From NCBI GenBank assembly GCA_016210435.1, contig JACQUF010000225.1, forward strand, positions 1-6,208: 6,208 nucleotides of DNA, given 5' to 3'. The stretch is from Chloroflexota bacterium (GTDB taxonomy: Bacteria > Chloroflexota > Dehalococcoidia > Lucifugimonadales > Lucifugimonadaceae). A program made the translations under genes and the position numbers. Below the pieces are notes generated by a model. It was not told the origin of the DNA. It did not search any database and saw only the letters and a program-made list of their open reading frames with translations. Positions 1-4,961 of this stretch are shown piece after piece; the first letter of the stretch is position 1; the number at the start of each line of letters is the position of its first letter.

Positions 1-39
1 ATCCCGGTCGACGCCGGCTACAGCATCATGGGCATTTAG
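1..39 (+). CDS. C-terminal end of a short-chain dehydrogenase/reductase (partial)
   Basis: The first frame reads IPVDAGYSIMGI and ends in TAG at 37-39. The motif P-V-D-[AG]-G-Y followed by a few small residues is the usual last strand and tail of classical SDR-family NAD(P)-dependent oxidoreductases, just after the conserved I-T-G-x-x region. Only 12 codons are visible, so the substrate cannot be inferred. The next gene begins 4 bases after the stop on the same strand, which suggests an operon with the thioesterase. The family call rests on a short motif. Confidence 0.6.
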   Translation: MPVDAGYSIMGI

Positions 40-43
40 CGCG

Positions 44-418
44 TTGACTCAACAGCCACCTGTGTCCATCACGCCCGGCCAGAAGGGCGAACTTTCCTGG
101 ACCGTCAGGAAGGAGCACACCGTCAACCGAACCGGGAAACCGGGCGCGGACGTCCTTTCGACACCTTCGATGATCATGCTCCTCGAGATGGCCGCGATCG
201 AGGCGGTGGACGCGAAGCTGCCAGCCGGATACGCGACAGTCGGATTTCACGTCGACGTCAAGCATTTTGCGCCCGCGCCCATAGGGTCTGCCGTGACCGG
301 CCGGGCGGAGGTCACCGCGGTCGACGGTAACAAGATCGCGTTCAGCGTCGTGGCCTTTTGCGGCGATAGGAAGATTGGCGAAGGAACGCATCGCCGGGCA
401 GTAATCCCGACCGGATAA
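44..418 (+). CDS. FlK-like hot-dog fold thioesterase
   Basis: Protein of 124 aa, the size of a single hot-dog domain. By alignment from memory it matches fluoroacetyl-CoA thioesterase FlK: the segment around T40-P-S-M-I-M-L-L-E48 lines up with the FlK stretch carrying Thr42 and Glu50, and H74 in V-K-H-F-A-P-A-P-I-G lines up with FlK His76. All three catalytic positions are therefore kept. The end reads G-x-G-T-H-x-R-A-V-I, also as in FlK. The expected role is hydrolysis of a short acyl-CoA thioester in the cytosol. Real fluoroacetate specificity is unlikely, because most relatives belong to a broad family of unknown substrate. The start is TTG at 44, with an in-frame GTG at 62 as an alternative; neither has a clear Shine-Dalgarno site, so translation may be coupled to the dehydrogenase ending 4 bases upstream. 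The stop is TAA at 416-418. Confidence 0.82.
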   Translation: MTQQPPVSITPGQKGELSWTVRKEHTVNRTGKPGADVLSTPSMIMLLEMAAIEAVDAKLPAGYATVGFHVDVKHFAPAPIGSAVTGRAEVTAVDGNKIAFSVVAFCGDRKIGEGTHRRAVIPTG

Positions 419-429
419 AATCTCGCGCC

Positions 430-445
430 TCTCCCCGCCGGGAGA
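430..445 (+). terminator. Hairpin just after the thioesterase gene
   Basis: TCTCCC (430-435) pairs with GGGAGA (440-445) around a 4-base loop, 11 bases after the TAA of the thioesterase. A 6-bp GC-rich stem in a gap between convergent genes suits a transcription end. There is no U-tract after it on either strand, so intrinsic termination is not proven. Confidence 0.3.
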
Positions 446-450
446 CGCCG

Positions 451-469
451 TCCTGAGCCTGTCGAAGGA
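451..469. repeat. TCCTGAGCCTGTCGAAGGA intergenic element
   Basis: This 19-base word, with complementary TCCT/AGGA ends, is from memory a common intergenic motif in many environmental genomes, usually seen inverted as CCTTCGACAGGCTCAGG. It lies between the two hairpins of the convergent gap and has no coding role. I see only one copy in this window, so calling it a dispersed repeat relies on recall. Confidence 0.35.
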
Positions 470-474
470 GGCCT

Positions 475-491
475 GTCCGCCCCTGGCGGAC
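475..491. terminator. Second hairpin in the convergent gap
   Basis: GTCCGCC (475-481) pairs perfectly with GGCGGAC (485-491) around a 3-base loop. It sits 49 bases beyond the stop of the minus-strand protease (540) and 57 bases beyond the thioesterase stop, so it could serve as a shared bidirectional end structure. No T-run follows on either side. The sequence after it (GAGGGTGAGGGTGG, 492-505) is a G-rich tandem that resembles common intergenic repeat families. Confidence 0.3.
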
Positions 492-539
492 GAGGGTGAG
501 GGTGGCGTTGCCTGGCCACGGGGAAAGGTCGACGGTTCG

Positions 540-1682
540 CTACCCTGCCTTTTCCGCGGGCGGCCGAAGGCCGAGCGTCTGGCGCAACTGCATCTGCCTG
601 ACGATCTCGGCCCTGCTGAGCATCCCGACGGTGTGTTCACCGTCGATGACCGGGACCTGATTCAGGTCATTCTCAGCGATCATCCGGAGCGCCGCCGTAA
701 TGTCCTCATCCGGCCCGATCGTCTTGAGAGGCGACCGTGTCATGACCGCAGCGACCGGTGTCTCAGACCACTTCTCCTGGGGCAGCTTCCTCACGTCGGT
801 GATCGTTGCGATGCCGAGCAGGCGGTCGCCTTCGCCTATCAGCACCGCTCTGCGGCCGCCGGCCAGGAACTGGTCCCGCACGATCCCGTCAACCGGCGCG
901 TTCGGGGATACGAAAGGCGGCGACTGGTCCATCACCGATCGGACCTTGACTCCGGAGAACATGACCTGCACCGCGGTCTCGCGCCTGCTTGCCTCGGCCG
1001 CCCCATTGAGGAACCAGCCGATGAAGGCGGTCCAGAGGCCGCCGATGATGCTGCCGGTGGCGAGCACCTGGAATACGCCAATCGCGATGAGGGCCCAACC
1101 GAACGCCTGGCCAACTGTCGCCGCGATGTTCGTGGCCCTCACCAGGCTGCCGGTCGCGCGCCACACCGCCGAACGGAGGACCCGGCCGCCGTCGAGCGGG
1201 AAGCCAGGGATCAGGTTGAAGATGCCGAGCGCCGCGTTGATGAACGCCAGATAGCCGACCATCGCGCGCAGCGGCGCCCGTTCCAACCCCGCCTGCGTCA
1301 GAATGACCCAGAAGACGAGAGCCAGAAGCAGGCTGGAAAGGGGTCCAACCGCGGCGATGTAAAACTCGTGGCGCGGCTTTTCTGCATCACCGCGTATCTG
1401 GCTGACGCCGCCGAAAATGAATAGCGTGATGCTCTCGACCGGGTATCCGAGGCCGCGCGCGACTAGAGAATGCGCCAGCTCGTGGATCAGAACGGATACA
1501 AACAGGAAGATGGCCGCGGCGATCCCGGTAGTCCAGTACGTGGACCTCGCCCAACCTTCGTACCTGTCGGGAAAGAACCCTTCCGCAAGTGACCATGCGA
1601 TGAGTGCGAAGGCGAAGAGCCACGTGTAGTGGATCCCGATCTCGATGCCCGCGCTCCGCCCGAGGCGCAACGAAGCCTTCAT
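540..1682 (-). CDS. M50 site-2-protease family membrane metalloprotease with tandem CBS domains
   Basis: Protein of 380 aa. It is hydrophobic from about residue 15 to 225, with roughly six membrane segments. The zinc motif H-E-L-A-H is at residues 67-71 inside a membrane segment, and the partner motif N-L-I-P-G-F-P-L-D-G-G is at 156-166, with D164 as the third ligand. Together these define the S2P/M50B fold, whose members cut substrates within or near the membrane. Two CBS domains follow in the cytosol (about 245-300 and 310-368, each with a V-M-[TD]-x-S-P start); in this family they probably sense adenosyl nucleotides. Length and order match the CBS-bearing Rip3-like group. The frame is open upstream to 1898, but the real start is the second of two adjacent ATGs (1682), because AAAGGAG (1694-1688) lies 5 bases before it and the upstream stretch overlaps the DUF3179 gene. 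The stop is TAG at 542-540. The substrate is unknown; the gene lies downstream of a lipoprotein gene on the same strand. Confidence 0.92.
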   Translation of the reverse strand: MKASLRLGRSAGIEIGIHYTWLFAFALIAWSLAEGFFPDRYEGWARSTYWTTGIAAAIFLFVSVLIHELAHSLVARGLGYPVESITLFIFGGVSQIRGDAEKPRHEFYIAAVGPLSSLLLALVFWVILTQAGLERAPLRAMVGYLAFINAALGIFNLIPGFPLDGGRVLRSAVWRATGSLVRATNIAATVGQAFGWALIAIGVFQVLATGSIIGGLWTAFIGWFLNGAAEASRRETAVQVMFSGVKVRSVMDQSPPFVSPNAPVDGIVRDQFLAGGRRAVLIGEGDRLLGIATITDVRKLPQEKWSETPVAAVMTRSPLKTIGPDEDITAALRMIAENDLNQVPVIDGEHTVGMLSRAEIVRQMQLRQTLGLRPPAEKAG

Positions 1683-1687
1683 CATGG

Positions 1688-1694
1688 CTCCTTT
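1688..1694 (-). promoter_or_regulatory. Ribosome binding site that fixes the M50 protease start
   Basis: Read on the minus strand, AAAGGAG is followed by CC and two consecutive ATG codons. The spacing is 2 bases to the first ATG (1685) and 5 to the second (1682), so the second is favoured. The site rules out the longer frame that begins at 1898. Confidence 0.7.
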
Positions 1695-1766
1695 CTGCCT
1701 CTCGCGATACCCGGATAACTGATGCCATGTTAGACGCTCGGCCGGGCCTCCCGCATTTCCGTCCTG

Positions 1767-1782
1767 TGCCGACAGGTCGGCA
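1767..1782 (-). other. Perfect inverted repeat between the DUF3179 and M50 genes
   Basis: TGCCGAC (1767-1773) and GTCGGCA (1776-1782) are exact reverse complements separated by AG. This gives a 6-bp stem with a 4-base loop, or a 7-bp palindrome-like site. It lies 34 bases after the DUF3179 stop and about 85 bases before the M50 start. It could be an attenuating hairpin, an RNA-processing site or an operator. No U-tract follows on the minus strand, so a full terminator is less likely. Confidence 0.3.
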
Positions 1783-1815
1783 ATCTGCTGATCAAGTCGG
1801 GACCGGCCGGGATGG

Positions 1816-3354
1816 CTAGTTACCCGTAAACAGGCTCGTTTCGGGATAGAAGGCGCGCCAGCCGAACCAGTAGGCGGTATGGCTCGGAAGCCGAGCAAGC
1901 CGCTCGCCGCTCACGGGCTCGACGATCGCGTCTTCCTCCACACGCCAGACCCGGCCCTGCTCGTCCAAGGCTTCCCTGCTCGACGCGCCGGCTGTGAACC
2001 TGTGGCCCGACCTTTCATACGGACGCGCGGCCCTTGACAGCCGTTCAGTGACGATGACGATTTCACGGCCGGCAACCACATCGTTCAGTACCGGGCTCTT
2101 CGCAAGCGCGTCGAGAAGGTATGCACGCGCCTCGCCATCGAATCTGACCGCAAGTACCTGGTCCTTGTCACGCAGGCGGGCATCGTGCTCAAAGACTGGA
2201 AACATGACCGCCGGGTCATTGAAGTATTCGTAATAGGCCGACTGGGGATCGCTGTGGTGTTCGTATGCCCGCCGGAAGCCCGTTTCCAGCGAGAGGACCT
2301 TCGTGTCGGGATGGGCTTCCCGCCATTCTGCCCATGTCGTTGTTGTGACTGGCAGCAGATTCAGATGGAGGCCGCTGTAGGCCAGCTTTCCGATTACAGG
2401 CTCGCCCGTGAGGGCATGCCAGAGGGAATTGGAGTCCAGGTCATACATGAGCTTGTTGCTCTGGTAGAGGAAACCAGACGTGCCAAATCGCCGGGTCTTC
2501 CCATCGAGCTCGCCGTCGTACAGGACGGCCGATCTGCACAACGTTCAATACACGAGCGTGACCGGCCGCCCTCCGACGACGTCGTTGGAAAGCTCATGCC
2601 ATGCCAGGATTCGGTGCGGATACGAGCGGATATCCCCGTTGATTGCCACACCAAGCACAACATCGTCATCGCGCAGATAGCTTGCGTCTGCCGCGGGGAT
2701 GAACCCTGGGTCGTTAAGCGGCGGTATCCCATCCACCCGCACGCCGCCCCAGACAGCGCCCCAGAGCGGCACTCGTGCGGAAACACCTGGATAGAAGAAC
2801 TTCTTGAACCGGGGATCGAGACGGGCGTAGACATCCCCTTTCCATTCGTCGTATCCGGGGAGGACCGGCAGGTCCCGGTGGCGTCCGAGCCACGCGTACC
2901 AGCCGTTGAAATCGTCCCCCTTGTACGTTTCGCCAGTGAGCTTGTTGAGCGCGGTCCCAACCGCCGAGACCGCGTCGTCCGTAAATGCGAAGCGCGATAC
3001 CTCGATGATCGGTGCGATCAGGCCATCGTGGCCAAGATCGCCGGCCGCGGCGACCGCGACCGGATTGAGCGCGTCGAAGAAATCTCCCGTATTGAGATTG
3101 AAGAGCGACCACATCAGCTCCTGGGCCCGCGTCTCCACCGGCCGAGGGGTGGCGGTCGGGAAAACAGTCGGCGATGCGACTGAGGTTGATGACGGTTCGA
3201 TTGTTGCCTGCGCACTGCCGCGTACGCACGAGGTCGACAGCCCAATCAGCGCCATCGCCAGGAAGCCTCTGAAGGAGCGCGAGCAAACCAGGCCGAGTTT
3301 GACGCCGAACGTATGATTGACCGGTATCGCCATTTTTGAATCTGAAACTCTCAT
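1816..3354 (-). CDS. DUF3179 domain lipoprotein, probable selenoprotein with an in-frame TGA
   Basis: Read through a single TGA (2547-2545), this is one 512-aa protein ending in TAG. Residues 1-43 look like a lipoprotein signal: basic residues R26 and R29, hydrophobic 31-39, then L-S-T-S-C43 as a non-ideal lipobox. A Ser/Thr/Pro-rich linker spans about 45-75. An N-terminal helical region (78-160) precedes the DUF3179 core (about 170-512), which has the family landmarks: W-G-A-V-W-G-G-V at 198-205, D-D-V-V-L-G-V from 230, W-H-E-L-S-N-D at 252-258, L-M-Y-D at 302-305, T-T-T-W-A-E-W at 338-344 and W-F-G-W-R-A-F-Y-P near the end. The family usually has Y-C-P-L-C; here it reads Y269-U270-T-L-C273. 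The core is an internal duplication (offset 167) whose second half lacks these residues. Biochemical function is unknown; a U-x-x-C pair suggests thiol/selenol redox outside the cytosol. A SECIS-like hairpin follows the TGA. ATG 3354 has no clear Shine-Dalgarno site, and ATG 3333 is an alternative. Other readings are a nonsense mutation or a sequencing error. Confidence 0.78.
2507..2535 (-). promoter_or_regulatory. Candidate bacterial SECIS hairpin downstream of the in-frame TGA
   Basis: On the mRNA, GCCGUC (2529-2524) pairs perfectly with GACGGC (2517-2512) around the loop CUGUAC (2523-2518). Below it, one bulged G (2530) is followed by U-A and C-G pairs, then an A·G mismatch and two further pairs, giving a helix that spans 2535 to 2507. 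The upper stem starts 16 nt after the TGA. The loop contains GU at 24-25 nt after the TGA; in the E. coli fdhF element the critical loop GU is at about 20-21, with a bulged U lower in the stem. Size and distance fit a SelB-recognised element, although the G is the third loop base where the usual model prefers an earlier one. Confidence 0.5.
2545..2547 (-). other. Putative selenocysteine codon (UGA) in the DUF3179 gene
   Basis: The codon lies between GTG-TAT (Val-Tyr) and ACG-TTG-TGC (Thr-Leu-Cys). It replaces the Cys codon expected at the first position of the family's C-x-x-C motif; TGC or TGT differs from TGA by one base. It is the only stop in 512 codons, and the frame is unchanged on either side. 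TGA works as a true stop elsewhere in the window: the radical SAM gene ends in tandem TGA-TGA. Confidence 0.7.
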
Positions 3355-3477
3355 GTTTCTGTCCGATAGTACGGGCAGACGCGGAATGTTGGATGCTGCG
3401 CTCGCAGCCGTGCTTCACGACCAGTCGATCTGACAGGTTGAATCCTAGCTGCCCTGGAATCGAGAGATCGATGACCA
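3355..3477. other. Divergent intergenic region between the DUF3179 and MFS genes
   Basis: This 123-bp gap must hold the promoters for both the leftward DUF3179 gene and the rightward MFS gene. A short inverted repeat, GCTGC (3395-3399) and GCAGC (3404-3408), sits near its centre and could be an operator half-site pair. On the minus strand TACTAT (3372-3367) weakly resembles a -10 box, but no -35 is found at proper spacing. No gene is seen. Confidence 0.35.
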
Positions 3478-4830
3478 GTGGCAGTTGAAACTGCTGCCCC
3501 GGCCAGGCGTAACGGCCTCTTCTACGGCTGGTGGATCGTCATTTCAGGCGGGGTCGTCCAGGGCTATACCTCGGCAGTTTTCTGGCGAGGTTTCCAGGCC
3601 TTCTTTGATCCGATTGTCTTGGAGTTCGGATGGAGCCGGGGCGCCACCGCGGGCGCGCTGTCACTTCAGCGTACGGAAAGCGGCCTGATCTCACCTTTCG
3701 TCGGGACCTTGCTCGACAAGTTCGGCCCCCGCACCCTCATGGCGTTCGGAGTCGCAGTAACCGGGCTGGGTTTCGTGGTGATGAGCCTGGTCAACTTACT
3801 CTGGCAGTTCTACGCCGCGATGGCCCTGCTCACGATCGGGATGTCATTCGGGACATTCATCGTGCTGGTCGCCACGGTTGGCAACTGGTTCATCCGCAAA
3901 CGCGGCCGAGCGCTCGCCATCCTGATGTCCTGTTCTGCGATCGGTGGCTTCACTCTGCCGATCCTGGTCGGCGCCATCGATAACTTCGGGTGGCGGCACG
4001 TACTGTTCGCAGTAGGCATCGGGTTCTGGATCATCGGCTTCCCGGCGGTACTTACGATGCGGCGGCGTCCTGAGGACTACGGGATGAAGCCGGACGGGAC
4101 CGCACAAGTACTCCGCCCGCAGGGCGCACGGGGCCGCGGCTGGCAAAGGCGAGAGCCGAACATCCCGACGCGGCGGGTGCTCAGGATGCGGTTTTTCTGG
4201 CAGTTCGCAGTCGCAGCCAGCCTGGGACAGCTCCTGAGCTCGACGAACCTCCTCCACCTGCCGGCATTGAAGAGCTACGGGGTAAACCCGGCGATCGCCG
4301 CGCTCGCGGCGGGCAGCATCGCGTTCGGCGACCTAGCCGGGCGGCTCGGGATGGGGCTGCTGGGCGACCGCTTCGACAAGCGGCACGTCATGGCGGCAGC
4401 ATTCGCGCTCATGACGATAGGTTCGCTAGCGCTGACGGTGGTCAATGCCAGGGTTTTCGGGATCTCGCTGGGTGTGGCCGTGCCGCTCCCCGTGTTTGCC
4501 ATCGGGTTCGGCCTGGGGTTCGGGGCCTCGATTCCGCTGCGTCTGACGATGATCGCCGACTACTTCGGCAGGCGAAGCTATGGCTCCGTCATGGGGGTCA
4601 TGAGTTCGGTGAGCGCTATCTTCGGTGCGATCGGCCCGATTTTCGTAGGCGCGATGTTCGACGTCACTGAAAGCTACCGGCTGGCGTTTCTGATACTGTC
4701 CGTGCTCGTCGCCCTTGCCGTGCCGATGACGTGGTTCCTTGAGGACCCGGACCGCGTGGCCGCGCGTGCAAGGCTGGCAGTCGCCCGCCAGAGGCGGGCC
4801 CATCACGTCCCGCCCGCGCCGACAAGCTAG
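3478..4830 (+). CDS. MFS transporter, OFA/monocarboxylate-like
   Basis: Protein of 450 aa with about 12 membrane segments in two halves, joined by a basic cytosolic loop (about 194-237, rich in Arg), as usual for the major facilitator superfamily. The start F-Y-G-W-W-I-V (15-21) is typical of the oxalate:formate antiporter/monocarboxylate branch. Motif A is G-T-L-L-D-K-F-G-P-R (76-85), and a second motif-A-like loop G-L-L-G-D-R-F-D-K-R lies at 293-302. The likely role is uptake or exchange of a small carboxylate driven by an ion gradient across the inner membrane; the substrate is not readable. Start: GTG 3478, because an in-frame TGA (3472-3474) lies immediately upstream and the family N-terminus begins about 14 residues later. 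Only a weak GAGAG precedes it, so the exact start is less certain. The stop is TAG. It is transcribed alone, divergent from the DUF3179 gene. Confidence 0.9.
   Translation: MAVETAAPARRNGLFYGWWIVISGGVVQGYTSAVFWRGFQAFFDPIVLEFGWSRGATAGALSLQRTESGLISPFVGTLLDKFGPRTLMAFGVAVTGLGFVVMSLVNLLWQFYAAMALLTIGMSFGTFIVLVATVGNWFIRKRGRALAILMSCSAIGGFTLPILVGAIDNFGWRHVLFAVGIGFWIIGFPAVLTMRRRPEDYGMKPDGTAQVLRPQGARGRGWQRREPNIPTRRVLRMRFFWQFAVAASLGQLLSSTNLLHLPALKSYGVNPAIAALAAGSIAFGDLAGRLGMGLLGDRFDKRHVMAAAFALMTIGSLALTVVNARVFGISLGVAVPLPVFAIGFGLGFGASIPLRLTMIADYFGRRSYGSVMGVMSSVSAIFGAIGPIFVGAMFDVTESYRLAFLILSVLVALAVPMTWFLEDPDRVAARARLAVARQRRAHHVPPAPTS
4783..4799 (+). terminator. Strong hairpin at the 3' end of the MFS gene
   Basis: GCCCGCC (4783-4789) pairs perfectly with GGCGGGC (4793-4799) around a 3-base AGA loop. 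It lies within the last 16 codons of the transporter, about 30 bases before its stop. The stem is very GC-rich but has no U-tract. It may stall transcription or protect the 3' end of the mRNA, or simply reflect Arg/Ala codons. Confidence 0.25.
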
Positions 4831-4961
4831 GATCACCTATGCCCGCGCGGACCTGTTCGTTGGAACGTGTGGTTTCCCTCGCGGAGTTCAAGGCCGTGAC
4901 GGGACACTCCCTCCGGGCTGGGGGGCCGGAAAAATGTCCTCCTGAGGCTGATAGCGTCTCA

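Noticed and set aside
633..1424. 263-codon plus-strand frame opposite the M50 protease
   Set aside because: It lies fully antisense to the protease with its HELAH and CBS motifs; its Arg/Asp/Ala-rich low-complexity translation shows no family.
1683..1898. N-terminal extension of the M50 protease up to an ATG at 1898
   Set aside because: The extra 72 residues overlap the end of the DUF3179 gene, show no homology, and precede a good ribosome site placed just before ATG 1682.
1816..2541. Separate gene starting at TTG 2541 for the second part of DUF3179
   Set aside because: It would begin inside the conserved Y-x-x-L-C motif, with no ribosome site and without the first half of the domain. The phase is continuous with the upstream frame across the TGA.
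2545..2547. TGA read as Trp or Gly by a changed genetic code
   Set aside because: The radical SAM gene ends in tandem TGA-TGA (4964-4959), Trp is encoded by TGG throughout, and no other gene contains an internal TGA.
2185..3183. 332-codon plus-strand open frame opposite the DUF3179 gene
   Set aside because: It is antisense to a gene with clear family motifs, has no recognisable domain, and its composition (Arg/Glu/Pro-rich) is typical of a shadow frame in GC-rich DNA.
3367..3372. TACTAT as a -10 box for the DUF3179 gene
   Set aside because: It matches only 4 of 6 consensus bases, with no -35 at 16-18 bases; too weak to call.
4912..4930. TCCGG/CCGGA inverted repeat in the MFS-radical SAM gap as a terminator
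   Set aside because: The stem is only 5 bp with a 9-base G-rich loop and is followed by A's rather than T's on the plus strand; it fails as an intrinsic terminator.
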